Source: Microbacterium sp. LWS13-1.2
GTDB lineage: Bacteria > Actinomycetota > Actinomycetes > Actinomycetales > Microbacteriaceae
Reading direction: 5' to 3'
Length of the DNA: 64,000 nucleotides
Assembly: GCF_040144835.1 (NCBI RefSeq)
Contig: NZ_CP151632.1
Location: forward strand, 1,364,001-1,428,000
Of the stretch, positions 24,313-34,917 are shown in pieces. A program made the translations under genes and the position numbers. Each line of letters starts with the position of its first letter. Position 1 is the first letter of the stretch. The notes below the pieces were generated by a model. The model searched no databases. It was not told the origin of the DNA and saw only the letters and a list, made by a program, of their open reading frames with translations.

Positions 24313-25086
24313 TCAGAAGGTCGGACCCGTCGCAGCGGATCCGGGGACGGGGTCGGCGGCGGAGCGCGCGAGGCCCGCCGAGGCGTAGTAGCCGACGATG
24401 TGGTCGTGGACGAGGGTTCGGGCGCGGGCCGCATCGCCCGCGTCGACGGCGTCGAGGATCGCGTGGTGCTCGCGGCGGAGGCGGTCGGCAGCGGCATCCC
24501 ATTGCGCGATGCCGGCGGCACCCGCCTGCACGTACGACTCGATGGCCGTGCGCAGGCCCGCCATCATGGCGGCGATCACGACGTTGCCCGACGCCTCGGC
24601 GAGGGCGAGGTGCAGCTGCGCGTCGAGCGCGAGGAACTCCGGCGCGGTGAGGTCGACGGCATCCATCGCGTCGAGGACGTCACGGGCGCGCGCCGTGGAC
24701 AGCGCCGGGTCGGTCGCGACCGCGTCCACGACGGCGGATTCGAGCACGAGACGGGTCGCGACGACGTCGTCGAAGGGGAAGCCCTGCGCGGCGACCTGCA
24801 GCCGCAGCAGGGCCGACATGCCGCCCTCGGGTGTCGCGATGATGATGGCGCCGGACGTCGGCCCCGAGCCGGTGCCGGTGCGGATCAGGCCCATCACCTC
24901 GAGCACGCGCAGCGCCTCGCGCACGCTGGACCGACCGACCCCGAGGGTGGCGGCGAGCTCGCGCTCGGGGGCGAGCCGATCGCCCGGGCGCAGCGTGCCG
25001 TCGAGCAGGTCGGTCTCGATCCTCTCGAGCACGACACGCCAGGCGCGCGCCGGTGCGATCGCCGGGGGAGTGGGGGTCCCTGCCAC
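24313..25086 (-). CDS. FadR/GntR family regulator, LldR-like
   Basis: 257 residues. The winged helix (about 13-78) has [35 protein letters not shown]; the FCD ligand domain (about 90-230) has the metal-type residues in [25 protein letters not shown] and VHDHI. GTG start with GAGGAG upstream. First gene of a regulator-lldD operon with two FadR-type operators just upstream, so it likely represses its own operon and is relieved by lactate. Confidence 0.88.
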   Translation of the reverse strand: MAGTPTPPAIAPARAWRVVLERIETDLLDGTLRPGDRLAPERELAATLGVGRSSVREALRVLEVMGLIRTGTGSGPTSGAIIIATPEGGMSALLRLQVAAQGFPFDDVVATRLVLESAVVDAVATDPALSTARARDVLDAMDAVDLTAPEFLALDAQLHLALAEASGNVVIAAMMAGLRTAIESYVQAGAAGIAQWDAAADRLRREHHAILDAVDAGDAARARTLVHDHIVGYYASAGLARSAADPVPGSAATGPTF

Positions 25087-25140
25087 GGATCTCCTCGTCG
25101 ATGTCGGATCCGCCTGCCCTCCTCGATGAAGAGCACGGTG

Positions 25141-25172
25141 TGGTCAGACCACGATAACGTGTGGTCCGACCA
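25141..25172. promoter_or_regulatory. Paired FadR/LldR-type operators
   Basis: TGGTCAGACCA (25141-25151) and TGGTCCGACCA (25162-25172) both fit the FadR-subfamily pattern TnGTnnnACnA. Their centres are 21 bp apart, two helical turns, so two dimers can bind one face of the DNA. They lie between the regulator gene and the divergent DUF1295 gene. Confidence 0.8.
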
Positions 25173-25211
25173 CAGACAACCCGTGTGACGCGCGATGTCG
25201 CCCGGGAGCGA

Positions 25212-25217
25212 TACTCT
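25212..25217 (+). promoter_or_regulatory. -10 element for leaderless DUF1295 gene
   Basis: TACTCT with a 6-nt spacer to the ATG at 25224; no ribosome binding site in the gap. Confidence 0.5.
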
Positions 25218-25223
25218 GACCGC

Positions 25224-26054
25224 ATGGATCCCCTCCCCCTCGTCCTCATCGTCGCGGGCGTCGCTGCCGCGTTCTGCTGGATCACCTCGCTCATCACGAA
25301 CGAGACGTCGTGGATCGACCGGATCTGGTCGATCGTCCCGGTCATCTACGTGTGGATCTTCGCCGGGGCCGCCCTCGCCGCCGGAGCCGACGCCACGCGC
25401 TTGGTCGTGATGGCGGTGCTGGTGACCGCCTGGGGTGTGCGGCTGACCTTCAACTTCGCGCGCAAGGGCGGCTACACCGGCATGGAGGACTACCGCTGGG
25501 CGGTCCTGCGCGGGCGGATGAAGCGGTGGCAGTTCCAGGTGTTCAACCTGCTCTTCATCGTCGGGTTTCAGAGCGCCCTGTTGGTGCTCATCACGCTGCC
25601 GGCCCTCATCGCCTGGCAGCATCCAGCGCCTTTCAACGGGTGGGATGCCGCACTCGCCGTGGTCTTCGCGGCGCTCCTGGTGGGCGAGACCGTGGCCGAC
25701 CAGCAGCAGTGGAACTTCCACCAGGCGAAGAAGGCGGCCGGCGGCACGCTCGAACCGCCCTTCCTCACGACCGGCCTGTTCGCCTACAGCCGCCACCCGA
25801 ACTTCTTCTTCGAGCAGGCTCAGTGGTGGGCGTTCTACGCGCTCGGTGCGGTTGCTCTCGTCGCCGACGGCGGCGGCTGGCTCAACTGGACCATCGCCGG
25901 GCCCGCGCTGCTCACGGTCCTCTTCATCGGCTCGACGATCTTCACCGAGTCGATCTCCGCCGCGAAGTACCCCGCGTATCGGGACTACCAGCGAACGACC
26001 TCGATGCTGGTGCCTCTCCCTCGTCGCCGCGGACGCGCGCCCGAGACCGCCTGA
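25224..26054 (+). CDS. DUF1295 membrane protein (steroid 5-alpha-reductase-like fold)
   Basis: 276 residues with about seven hydrophobic segments. The C-terminal part has the family signature GLFAYSRHPNFFFEQAQWWAFY and AAKYPAYRDYQRTTSMLVP, shared with isoprenylcysteine methyltransferase and 5-alpha-reductase families. Catalytic role unknown. Start preferred at 25224 over the open frame upstream because of the leaderless promoter and because it removes residues that overlap the operators. Convergent with tdk, leaving 18 bases between stops. Confidence 0.82.
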   Translation: MDPLPLVLIVAGVAAAFCWITSLITNETSWIDRIWSIVPVIYVWIFAGAALAAGADATRLVVMAVLVTAWGVRLTFNFARKGGYTGMEDYRWAVLRGRMKRWQFQVFNLLFIVGFQSALLVLITLPALIAWQHPAPFNGWDAALAVVFAALLVGETVADQQQWNFHQAKKAAGGTLEPPFLTTGLFAYSRHPNFFFEQAQWWAFYALGAVALVADGGGWLNWTIAGPALLTVLFIGSTIFTESISAAKYPAYRDYQRTTSMLVPLPRRRGRAPETA

Positions 26055-26072
26055 GCGCCGCCCGCCCGGTGG

Positions 26073-26720
26073 TCACTCCAGGCGCCCGCCCGACGCGCGC
26101 AGGTAGTCCTCGGCGCACAGCGATTCGTACGTGATGCGGTCCGCAGTGAGCTCGTCGATGGCGACCTGGTCACCGTCGAAGACGAACCGGCCGCCGACCA
26201 GGCGGGCGTTGAACAGCGCCTTACGACCGCAGCGGCAGATCGTCTTGAGCTCTTCGAGGCTGTGGGCCAGCTCCAGCAGCCGCGCCGAGCCGGGGAACGC
26301 CTGCGTCTGGAAGTCGGTGCGGATGCCGTAGGCCAGCACGGGGACGCCGTCGAACACGACGATACGCAGCAGGTCGTCCACCTGCTCGCGGGTGAGGAAC
26401 TGCGCCTCGTCGATGAGGAAGCATGCGACGTCGACCTCGTGCTCCTCGGATTCCGGAACCAGCGTGGCCGCGGCATCCGCCCTCACACGCGCGCGGTGCT
26501 CGGCGAACAGGGCACGGATGTCGTCGTCGGGGCCGACGAGGAAGTCGACCGTGCGCTTGACGCCGAGGCGGCTGTCGATCTGGTCGGCACCCTTGGTGTC
26601 GATCAAGGGCTTGGCGAGCAGCACATGCTGACCGCGCTCCTCGTAGTTGTAGGCGGCCTGCAGGAGCGACGTCGACTTGCCGGAGTTCATCGCCCCATAG
26701 CGGAAGTAGAGCTTGGCCAC
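26073..26720 (-). CDS. tdk: Thymidine kinase
   Basis: 215-residue type II thymidine kinase for nucleoside salvage. P-loop YGAMNSGKST near the N-terminus, Walker B-type FLIDEAQFL, and a zinc site including CRCGRKALFN. The GTG start gives (M)AKLYFRYGAMNSGKS and lies 6 nt after a TANNNT element; the longer open frame to 26987 overlaps the DUF2207 gene and is not supported. Confidence 0.93.
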   Translation of the reverse strand: MAKLYFRYGAMNSGKSTSLLQAAYNYEERGQHVLLAKPLIDTKGADQIDSRLGVKRTVDFLVGPDDDIRALFAEHRARVRADAAATLVPESEEHEVDVACFLIDEAQFLTREQVDDLLRIVVFDGVPVLAYGIRTDFQTQAFPGSARLLELAHSLEELKTICRCGRKALFNARLVGGRFVFDGDQVAIDELTADRITYESLCAEDYLRASGGRLE

Positions 26721-26726
26721 GGATCG

Positions 26727-26732
26727 AGCGTA
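26727..26732 (-). promoter_or_regulatory. -10 element for leaderless tdk
   Basis: TACGCT on the minus strand with a 6-nt spacer to the GTG. It decides the start of tdk. Confidence 0.5.
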
Positions 26733-26745
26733 GTCGGTGGCGGCG

Positions 26746-28782
26746 TCACCGCCCGCCGAAGCCGCCACCTCCTCCCCCGCCGCCCGAGAATCCGCCGCCG
26801 GAGGAACCGCCCGACGATGACCAGCTGCTCGAGAACGACGACCCGGACGAGCTCGAGGAGCTTCCGCGCGAGACGGGTGTGGCGGCGAGGCGTCCGATGG
26901 ACGAGGACGCATTCGACAGCGAGTCGGACGTGACCGAGTCGAACAGGGCGACGCGTGCCACGGGCGTTTCGGCGGGCTGCGCAGCACGGATCACCGAGAC
27001 CCACTCGCCCTGCATGCCGAACAGCACCGCGTACGGCAGGAGCCGCTCGTACAGGTTGACGACCTCCGCACCGGGTGCGTTCGGGGCGTCGGTGTAGGCG
27101 CGGCGTCCGCCCGACACGAGGTCGGCGGTCCGCGGTGTCTGCGCCGCCCGGAGGCGATCCTCCTCAGCCAGGCGGAGGTACGCGCGGATGCCCTCCAGGT
27201 ACGTCTTGTGCGTGCCGCCGGCGAGCGTGAGTGTCGTCTTTGGGAGGCCGATGCACGGCAGCACGATGAATGCGCCGAACGCACTCGCGATCGAGAGGAA
27301 ATTGATCCAGCCGCCGAGTGCCCCGAGATCCGCCAGCACCGACGGCACCGCGTCCAGGAAGAACGTCAGCATCACGGCGACCGCCAGGCCGCCGAACTGC
27401 AGCAGGCCGCGAACCCCGCCGACCCAGCCCGGGGTCTTGCTGCGATAGCCGCGATCGACCGTCGCGTCCTCGATCCGCCGCACATATGTCACCGCTCGGA
27501 CCGGCGGCTTCTTGGCGAACACCCCCAGGTCCACGCGGTCGCCCGGTGCGGCATCCCTTCCGAACAGCGTCGTCACGATGCGTCTGTCGTCGTGCTCGAG
27601 CCCGTTCGCATCCCGCAGGATCACGTCGAAATCGTCCGCGTCGGACCGATCGCCGGATGCCGTGATCTCGACCTTGTCTCGCACCGCGAGGTCGACGACA
27701 TGGGCGGCGAGCGCCTTCGCGGGCACGCCGAGGACACCGGCCGACAACGTTGGCGACTCATCGACCGGTGGCGAGTACTGCACGATGACCGGCGAGCGAT
27801 CGGGATTGCGGCGCAGGAAGCGCCTCATCGCGAGGACGAACAACAGTCCGCCGAACCCGGCGAGAAGCCCCAGGACGGGCAGGATCCACTCCCACCAGGG
27901 GTACGGCGGAGGCGGTGGCGGTGTCGGCGCCGAGAACGTGCCCAGTTCGAAGCCGATCGCCACGGTGACGTTCTCGTCTCGCCCGACGCCTGCTTCGGCT
28001 GCGGTGAAGGCGAGCTGCCGCTCCCCCGCTGCCGTGATGCCATGCCCCAGAGCCCACACCGCGATCTCATCGGGAGGCGCGGTCGGTGGCGCCGCCTGGA
28101 TGTCGCAGGGCTCGGTCGATTCGGCGGGTCCGCTGTAGCAGGAGACCCGGTCGGGCTGCAGCCCTGCGGCCGCGTCGCCCAGGACGTGCACGTGCGCACT
28201 CACCTCGCCGAACGGCTGTGTGTGGTCGGTGCCGACGGTGTCCCAGTAGAACTCATCGGCGTCGGTGTCTTCGTAGCGCAGCACGACGTCGCTCATCGTG
28301 TAGGTGATGACGTAGGTCTGCGTCCCCTGCACGTAGGTGTCGTCGCCGGTCAGGACATAGACGAATTCCTCGTCCTCCTCGGTCCACCAGGGGATCGGTT
28401 CGCCGCCGGCACCCGTGACGCTGACGATCACGGTGTCGTGCGCGATGCCCGAATCCGCCTGCGGGATCCACCGGACGATGCCCTTGTTCTGGTCGAAGTC
28501 CGGGAAGCGGGCGACGATCGTCTCGGTCGTGTAGAGCTGGCTCCGGCCGCCGGCATCCCTTCCGAGCCAGTAATCGGCCTCGAACGAGTCGTACGCGAAG
28601 TCGTCGACGGATGCCGCCACCCGCAGTGCCGCCGCGCCACCGGCGCTCGATCGCAAGGCGACTCCCCCGGCGCCACCGTCGGACGCCGCCGCGCGGACGA
28701 GAACGACGGCACCGGCCACCACGACGACGAGGATCAGGGCGACGGCGATCGCCCAGACGCGCCAGGTGAGCCGTGCTCGCAT
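26746..28782 (-). CDS. DUF2207 domain membrane protein
   Basis: 678 residues. N-terminal TM helix (about 10-30), an extracellular beta-rich DUF2207 domain (about 55-290, with Cys in [17 protein letters not shown]), a TM helix near 300-322, cytoplasmic segment, two further hydrophobic segments and a Ser/Gly-rich end ...[15 protein letters not shown]2207 proteins are widespread, with no established function. The poly-Gly/Ser tail is typical of the family. The ATG lies 6 nt after a TANNNT box. Confidence 0.85.
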   Translation of the reverse strand: MRARLTWRVWAIAVALILVVVVAGAVVLVRAAASDGGAGGVALRSSAGGAAALRVAASVDDFAYDSFEADYWLGRDAGGRSQLYTTETIVARFPDFDQNKGIVRWIPQADSGIAHDTVIVSVTGAGGEPIPWWTEEDEEFVYVLTGDDTYVQGTQTYVITYTMSDVVLRYEDTDADEFYWDTVGTDHTQPFGEVSAHVHVLGDAAAGLQPDRVSCYSGPAESTEPCDIQAAPPTAPPDEIAVWALGHGITAAGERQLAFTAAEAGVGRDENVTVAIGFELGTFSAPTPPPPPPYPWWEWILPVLGLLAGFGGLLFVLAMRRFLRRNPDRSPVIVQYSPPVDESPTLSAGVLGVPAKALAAHVVDLAVRDKVEITASGDRSDADDFDVILRDANGLEHDDRRIVTTLFGRDAAPGDRVDLGVFAKKPPVRAVTYVRRIEDATVDRGYRSKTPGWVGGVRGLLQFGGLAVAVMLTFFLDAVPSVLADLGALGGWINFLSIASAFGAFIVLPCIGLPKTTLTLAGGTHKTYLEGIRAYLRLAEEDRLRAAQTPRTADLVSGGRRAYTDAPNAPGAEVVNLYERLLPYAVLFGMQGEWVSVIRAAQPAETPVARVALFDSVTSDSLSNASSSIGRLAATPVSRGSSSSSSGSSFSSSWSSSGGSSGGGFSGGGGGGGGFGGR

Positions 28783-28788
28783 GCCCCC

Positions 28789-28794
28789 ACCCTA
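28789..28794 (-). promoter_or_regulatory. -10 element for leaderless DUF2207 gene
   Basis: TAGGGT on the minus strand, 6-nt spacer to the ATG. Confidence 0.5.
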
Positions 28795-28873
28795 GGGGGC
28801 GAGCACTCGCGCTCCCACGGTCGGGCGTTCCGGTCGAGGCTCGACGGATGCAGCGACCACTGCCCCACGCGCG

Positions 28874-30397
28874 CTACGCGGTGAGGGCAAGTGTCTCCGC
28901 GGTCTCGCCGAGCAGCTCCTGCGCGACCTCGGGCCGAGCGTTGAGGGTGTCGCCGTAGGTCGGGATGAGCTCGCGCAGACGCGGCTCCCACGCGTCGATG
29001 CGGTCGGGGAAGCAGGTCTTCAGCAGACCGAGCATGATCGACACCGCGGTCGACGCCCCCGGTGACGCACCCAGCAGGCCGGCGATGGTGCCGTCGGCGC
29101 CGGTGACGACCTCGGTGCCGAACTGCAGCACGCCGCCCTTCTCCGGGTCCTTCTTCATGACCTGGGCGCGCTGGCCGGCCTGGATGATCTCCCAGTCCTC
29201 GTCCTTCGCGGTCGGCATGAAGACGCGGAGGCTGTCGACCTTCTTGGCGTGGTTCTTCAGCAGCTCACCGACGAGATAGGTGATGAGGCTCGGGTTGTCC
29301 CACGCGACCTTGAGCATCGGACCCAGGTTGCCGGGCCGCACCTGGCCGACGATGTCGAACCACGAGCCGGTCTTGAGGAATTTGGGGCTGAACGTCGCGA
29401 ACGGGCCGAAGAGAAGAGACGCCTCGCCGTCGACGACGCGCGTGTCGAGGTGCGGCACCGACATCGGCGGGGCGCCCACCGACGCCTGCGAGTACACCTT
29501 GGCCTTGTGCTGAGCGACGACCGCCGGGTTCGAGGTCTTCAGGAACTGCCCCCCGATCGGGAACACGCCGTAGCCGGAGATCTCCGGGATCCCGGAGCGC
29601 TGCAGCAGCTTCAGCGCCCAGCCGCCGGCGCCCACGAAGACGAACTTCGCGCGGATCTCGCCGGGCGTGCGACCGACGGTGCGACGGTACTTGACGCGCC
29701 ACGAGCCGTCGGGCAGGCGCTTCAGGCGACGGACCTCGGTGTTGAGGCGGACGTCGGCGCCGTTCTCGGCGAGCCGGTCGATGAGCTGATGGGTCAGCGC
29801 ACCGAAGTCGACGTCGGTGCCCGCCGGCATCCGGGTCGCCGCGAACGGCTCCCCCTTGCGGCGCTTCTGCATGAGCAGCGGCGCCCACTGGTTGATGACC
29901 CGGGAGTCCTCGCTGTACTCGATGCCGGCGAACAGCGGTTCGTCCCTCAGCGCTTCGTAGCGCTTCTTGAGGTAAGCGACGTCCTTCTCACCGCGCACGA
30001 AGGTCATGTGCGGGGTGGAGTTGATGAACGTCGACGGCGCGTCGAGCACGCCGGCCTCGACGAGCGACGACCACAGCTGACGGCTCTGCTGGAACTGCTC
30101 GTTGATCGAGATCGCCTTGGCGGGATCGACCGTGCCGTCCTTGCCCTCGGGCATGTAGTTCAGCTCGCAGAGCGCTGCGTGGCCGGTGCCGGCGTTGTTC
30201 CAGGGGTTGGAGCTCTCCTGCGCGACATCGCTCAACCGTTCGAAGACCGCGATCTTGAGGTCGGGCTGCAGCTGCTGCAGCAGCGTGCCGAGCGTCGCAC
30301 TCATGATGCCGCCGCCGATCAGCAGAACGTCGACCGTCCCCGTGGGGAGATCGCTGTCGTCAGGGCTGGGCAGGGCGTCGGAGGGCGTTTCGGTCAC
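28874..30397 (-). CDS. mqo: Malate:quinone oxidoreductase
   Basis: 507 residues, membrane-associated FAD enzyme oxidising L-malate to oxaloacetate and reducing quinone in the TCA cycle. FAD-binding start VDVLLIGGGIMSATLGTLL (about 22-40) and the conserved SSNPWNNAGTGHAALCELNY are present, as is LLGASPGASTAVSIMLGLL near the end. The GTG start follows a TANNNT element by 6 nt. Together with lldD it feeds electrons to the quinone pool. Monocistronic. Confidence 0.95.
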   Translation of the reverse strand: MTETPSDALPSPDDSDLPTGTVDVLLIGGGIMSATLGTLLQQLQPDLKIAVFERLSDVAQESSNPWNNAGTGHAALCELNYMPEGKDGTVDPAKAISINEQFQQSRQLWSSLVEAGVLDAPSTFINSTPHMTFVRGEKDVAYLKKRYEALRDEPLFAGIEYSEDSRVINQWAPLLMQKRRKGEPFAATRMPAGTDVDFGALTHQLIDRLAENGADVRLNTEVRRLKRLPDGSWRVKYRRTVGRTPGEIRAKFVFVGAGGWALKLLQRSGIPEISGYGVFPIGGQFLKTSNPAVVAQHKAKVYSQASVGAPPMSVPHLDTRVVDGEASLLFGPFATFSPKFLKTGSWFDIVGQVRPGNLGPMLKVAWDNPSLITYLVGELLKNHAKKVDSLRVFMPTAKDEDWEIIQAGQRAQVMKKDPEKGGVLQFGTEVVTGADGTIAGLLGASPGASTAVSIMLGLLKTCFPDRIDAWEPRLRELIPTYGDTLNARPEVAQELLGETAETLALTA

Positions 30398-30403
30398 CAG
30401 ATG

Positions 30404-30409
30404 ATTCTA
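30404..30409 (-). promoter_or_regulatory. -10 element for leaderless mqo
   Basis: TAGAAT on the minus strand (close to the TATAAT ideal), 6-nt spacer to the GTG. Confidence 0.55.
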
Positions 30410-30482
30410 GTTCCGCCGGAAAGCACCCCCGACCGGGCGCCGGCTCCTCCCCCGAAAGTCCTGCGGTTCTTGCCGAAACGAG

Positions 30483-30520
30483 AAGCGAGCGGATGCCGCG
30501 GCCGCGGCATCCGCTCGCTT
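30483..30520. terminator. Terminator after asd
   Basis: Perfect 38-base palindrome (19 bp each side, no spacer) with the core GCGGATGCCGCGG, 20 bases beyond the asd stop on the minus strand. Confidence 0.85.
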
Positions 30521-30540
30521 TCGAGTCGTCGAAGGGAAGG

Positions 30541-31683
<1,143 letters not shown>

Positions 31684-31797
31684 CTACCGCCCTGCCGCTG
31701 CGGCGAGGTCCGCCGTTACGGGCTGCTCCAGGGCTGCGCGTTGTCGCGAGGCGGGCGCGGCGCCAGCTGCTGCCCGCGGGCGGCGGGCGTCACGGGG

Positions 31798-31862
31798 TCA
31801 GGTGATCTCACGAGGACAGGACGTTGCGCGAGGGATCCTCCTGCACCGGTGACATCACCTGA
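31798..31862. repeat. Palindromic intergenic repeat, copy 3 (lysC-asd gap)
   Basis: Outer arms TCAGGTGAT/ATCACCTGA and the internal GGACAGGACG and CCGGTGACATCACC match the 72-bp palindrome found twice near 5.2-5.5 kb. The rest of the 292-base gap shows no gene. Confidence 0.78.
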
Positions 31863-31903
31863 TCTCGTGGCATGAGACGGGATCGCCGCCGAGCGAGTCG
31901 GGG

Positions 31904-32422
31904 TCAGCGGCCGGTGCCGGCGTAGACGGTGGCCTCGATGTCGCCGTCCAGGCCGTACGCGGTGTGGACGACGCGCGCGGCCTCGGCCAGATCGTCGCCG
32001 CGCACCACGACCGAGATGCGGATCTCGGACGTCGAGATCATCTCGATGTTGATGCCGGCGACGCTGAGCGCCTCGAACAGCGTGGCAGAGACACCCGAAT
32101 GCGTGCGCATGCCCGCGCCGACGACCGAGAGCTTGCCGATCTGGTCGTCGTGGACGAGGTTCTCGAAGCCGATGTCGGACTGGTCGCCGGCGAGCGCCTT
32201 CAGCGCGGTCGCGGCATCGGTCTTGGGGAGCGTGAACGAGATGTCGGTGCGGCCGGTCGCGGCGGCCGACACGTTCTGCACGATCATGTCGACGTTCGCC
32301 CCGGACTTCGCGATGACCTTGAAGATCTCTGCCGCCTTGCCCGGCACGTCAGGCACGCCGATGACGGTGATCTTGGCCTGACCCAGGTCGGTGGCGACCC
32401 CGGCGACGATCGGCTCTTCCAT
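31904..32422 (-). CDS. Aspartate kinase beta subunit from an internal start
   Basis: In-frame ATG within lysC preceded by AAGGGAGAAGAG, a strong Shine-Dalgarno inside coding sequence. The product would be 172 residues ([23 protein letters not shown]...), just the ACT domains, the same size as the known C. glutamicum beta subunit. Family knowledge says alpha2-beta2 enzymes use such internal starts. Confidence 0.75.
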   Translation of the reverse strand: MEEPIVAGVATDLGQAKITVIGVPDVPGKAAEIFKVIAKSGANVDMIVQNVSAAATGRTDISFTLPKTDAATALKALAGDQSDIGFENLVHDDQIGKLSVVGAGMRTHSGVSATLFEALSVAGINIEMISTSEIRISVVVRGDDLAEAARVVHTAYGLDGDIEATVYAGTGR

Positions 32423-33190
32423 CTCTTCTCCCTTTTCGCCCTCGGGGACGCTCATCCCCGGGCCGAGCACATAGGTCCCCACGCCCGAGCTGAACGTGGA
32501 GCGGGCGTGGATCAGCACGCGGTGGCGCCGCGCGTACTCGACGGCGCGGATGTACAGCACCTTCGCGCCGTTGGCGGCGAGCTCGAGCATCTCCTCCGCC
32601 GACACGACGGTCAGCTTCTTCGCCTTCGGCACGACGCGGGGGTCGGCGGTGAAGATGCCGTCGACGTCGCTGTAGATCTCGCAGACGTCGGCCTGGAGTG
32701 CCGCCGCCAGCGCGACGGCGGTGGTGTCGGAACCCCCGCGGCCGAGCGTCGTGATGTCGCGTGTGTCGCGGTTGAACCCCTGGAAGCCGGCGACGATGAC
32801 GATCGCGCCCTCGTCGAGGGCCTCACGCAGGCGGATCGGCGTGACGTCGACGATGCGCGCGGAGCCGTGATCGGCGGTCGTGATCATGCCGGCCTGGCTG
32901 CCGGTGAACGAGCGGGCCTCGAATCCCATCGAGTGGATGGCCATGGCGAGCAGCGCCATCGAGATGCGCTCACCGCTCGAGAGCAGCATGTCGAGCTCGC
33001 GCGGTGCGGGGATCGGCGCGACCTGCCCCGCCAGATCGAGCAGCTCGTCGGTGGTGTCGCCCATCGCGCTCACGGCGACGACGACGTCGTGCCCGGCGCG
33101 GCGCGTGTCGACGATGCGCTTCGCGACGCGCTTGATGCTCTCGGCATCCGTGACCGACGATCCGCCGTACTTCTGGACGATCAGCGCCAC
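31904..33190 (-). CDS. lysC: Aspartate kinase (alpha subunit; beta subunit nested)
   Basis: 428 residues. It phosphorylates aspartate as the first step of the aspartate family. Starts (M)[25 protein letters not shown]; the kinase segment has [16 protein letters not shown]; two ACT domains follow from about residue 260 ([19 protein letters not shown] and [19 protein letters not shown]) for Lys/Thr feedback. The GTG at 33190 has GGAG upstream. An internal ATG at 32422 with a strong ribosome binding site should give a separate beta subunit, as in Corynebacterium. Upstream of asd. Confidence 0.95.
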   Translation of the reverse strand: MALIVQKYGGSSVTDAESIKRVAKRIVDTRRAGHDVVVAVSAMGDTTDELLDLAGQVAPIPAPRELDMLLSSGERISMALLAMAIHSMGFEARSFTGSQAGMITTADHGSARIVDVTPIRLREALDEGAIVIVAGFQGFNRDTRDITTLGRGGSDTTAVALAAALQADVCEIYSDVDGIFTADPRVVPKAKKLTVVSAEEMLELAANGAKVLYIRAVEYARRHRVLIHARSTFSSGVGTYVLGPGMSVPEGEKGEEMEEPIVAGVATDLGQAKITVIGVPDVPGKAAEIFKVIAKSGANVDMIVQNVSAAATGRTDISFTLPKTDAATALKALAGDQSDIGFENLVHDDQIGKLSVVGAGMRTHSGVSATLFEALSVAGINIEMISTSEIRISVVVRGDDLAEAARVVHTAYGLDGDIEATVYAGTGR

Positions 33191-33312
33191 ATCGAACTCC
33201 ACGCGTATGTCAGGGGTGGGCGAGAACGGATGCCGCACCAGAGCTTCTGAACTTCACCCGACGCTCCATCTTACGGACGCTCCCATGCGCCACCGGCCAT
33301 GTGTCTCGGCGC

Positions 33313-33318
33313 TAGCAT
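33313..33318 (+). promoter_or_regulatory. -10 element for leaderless membrane-protein gene
   Basis: TAGCAT with a 6-nt spacer to the ATG at 33325. Confidence 0.5.
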
Positions 33319-33324
33319 CCGAGC

Positions 33325-33813
33325 ATGGAGCAGATCGAGGCATGGTCGGAGTTCAACGTCGCGATGGTCGGCGCGACGGCGGCTCTGGCCGGTCTCGTCA
33401 TCGTCGCGGCGAGCGTCAACATCGGCGACATCATCAAAGAGGCTTCTCTCACGGCGCGTCTCGCCGCGGGCATCTCCGGTCTCGTCCTCGCGCTCATCGG
33501 GTCGGCGGTCGGACTCATCCCCGAGGTCGGCGCGCTCCCCTACGGGGTCGCGATGATCGTGCTCGCGCTCGGCGCCGGCGTCTTTCAGGTGCAGGCGGCA
33601 CGGCGGATCTTCGAGAACCGGCATCCGGCCAACCGGCTTCGCGCCGGCAAGTCCGCGGTAGGCTTCATCGCTCCGCTCGCCTACTTGGTCGGCGGCGCGC
33701 TGCTGGCGGCGGATCAGCCGGGCGGACTGCTGTGGTTCGCGTCCGGCTCCCTCATCGCGGTGGTCGCGGCGCTGCTGGTGTCATGGATCGTGCTCGTCGA
33801 AGTGCTCCGCTGA
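33325..33813 (+). CDS. Four-helix membrane protein, function unknown
   Basis: 162 residues with four hydrophobic segments (about 12-31, 45-65, 70-88, 111-160 as two helices), short loops and a basic loop after the third helix (QAARRIFENRHPANRLRAGKSA). I do not recognise a family beyond small actinobacterial membrane proteins. It stands alone, divergent from lysC and convergent with the EamA gene, with a leaderless start. Confidence 0.75.
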   Translation: MEQIEAWSEFNVAMVGATAALAGLVIVAASVNIGDIIKEASLTARLAAGISGLVLALIGSAVGLIPEVGALPYGVAMIVLALGAGVFQVQAARRIFENRHPANRLRAGKSAVGFIAPLAYLVGGALLAADQPGGLLWFASGSLIAVVAALLVSWIVLVEVLR

Positions 33814-33824
33814 CGCGGGGAGGA

Positions 33825-33844
33825 TGCCGGCGGCCGCGCCGGCA
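33825..33844. terminator. Terminator between convergent membrane-protein and EamA genes
   Basis: 8-bp stem TGCCGGCG/CGCCGGCA with a GCCG loop, again preceded by the GGATGCCG word. It lies in the 35-base gap between the two stops. Confidence 0.65.
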
Positions 33845-33848
33845 GCGG

Positions 33849-34778
33849 TCAGCTCGGGCCGATCGGCGGCAGGTCGGCCGTCGCCTTGCGAGCTCGCACC
33901 GTGCCGCCGGTGGCGGCGAGCCAGCACCCGGCGATCACCAGCGGGAATCCGATCAGCAGGCCGAGGGTGAGCGGCTCGCCGAGGATGAGCGTGCCGAGCA
34001 CGATCGCGACGACGGGGTTGACGTACGTGAACAGCGGCGCCCGCACCGGGCCCACGCGCGCGATCAGCGCGAAGAACGTGATGAACGCCACCGCCGTGCA
34101 CAGGACGGCCAGCGCGATGAGCGACAGCGTGCCCTCGAGGGTTGGCACCTGGTGCTGCGTCAGGAACGCGATCGGCGTGTAGAAGATCCCGACAGCGAGG
34201 AGCGCGAGGGTGATGGAGCCGAGCGAGGGCACGTCGCGCAGCTTGGTAGCGATGACGAACGGCGCGATCGCGTACAGCAGCGCGACCAGCAGGACTTCGC
34301 CGACCGCGATGAGACCGCCGCCGCCTTCGACCGCGAGGCCGGGGCCTGCGACGATCACGAAGACGCCGACGAAGCCGACGAAGAGGCCGATGCTGCGCGC
34401 CGGGCTGAGAACCGAACGGTCACCTCCGCCGAACGCGATGATCGCCGCGAACAGCGGAACGGTCGCGACGAGCCGACCGGTGAGCCCCGACGGCAGCGTC
34501 TGCTCGGCATGACCGAGGAGCAGGAAGGGCCCAGCCATCTCGATGGCGCCGAACAGCAGCACCCAGCCGATCTTGGCGAACGCGGGGCGCAGCGCCTTCT
34601 GCCGGATCGCGAACGGCAGGAGCAGCACGGCGCCGAGAAGCGTGCGGCCCGCCACCACCGCAGCCGGAGAATACGACTCCACGGCGATGCTGATGAAGAG
34701 ATAGGGAATGCCCCACAGCACTGCCATCGCGGCGAACAGCAGCCACGCGCGCGTGTCGAAGCGCTGCGAGGAGTTCAT
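33849..34778 (-). CDS. EamA/DMT family transporter
   Basis: 309 residues with ten predicted TM helices arranged as two EamA repeats (first WLLFAAMAVLWGIPYLFISIAVESYSP, second from about VLLVALLYAIAPFVIA). Drug/metabolite transporters of this type export amino acids, sugars or small drugs; the substrate cannot be read from sequence. GGAGAG precedes the ATG at 34778; the 23-residue extension upstream is not supported. It may be cotranscribed after recR/dnaX, but 139 bases separate it from recR's stop. Confidence 0.85.
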   Translation of the reverse strand: MNSSQRFDTRAWLLFAAMAVLWGIPYLFISIAVESYSPAAVVAGRTLLGAVLLLPFAIRQKALRPAFAKIGWVLLFGAIEMAGPFLLLGHAEQTLPSGLTGRLVATVPLFAAIIAFGGGDRSVLSPARSIGLFVGFVGVFVIVAGPGLAVEGGGGLIAVGEVLLVALLYAIAPFVIATKLRDVPSLGSITLALLAVGIFYTPIAFLTQHQVPTLEGTLSLIALAVLCTAVAFITFFALIARVGPVRAPLFTYVNPVVAIVLGTLILGEPLTLGLLIGFPLVIAGCWLAATGGTVRARKATADLPPIGPS

Positions 34779-34917
34779 ATGGTGTCTCTCCGTCAAGTGA
34801 TCGTCCGCCGCGGCACGGATCGGTGCGCAGGCCTCGGGATTCAGCATCCGGGAACCGGCACCCCGGCGCGAGGCGGGCGACCGCCAATCTACGGCGGAGT
34901 TCCGACATCCGTCGAGA

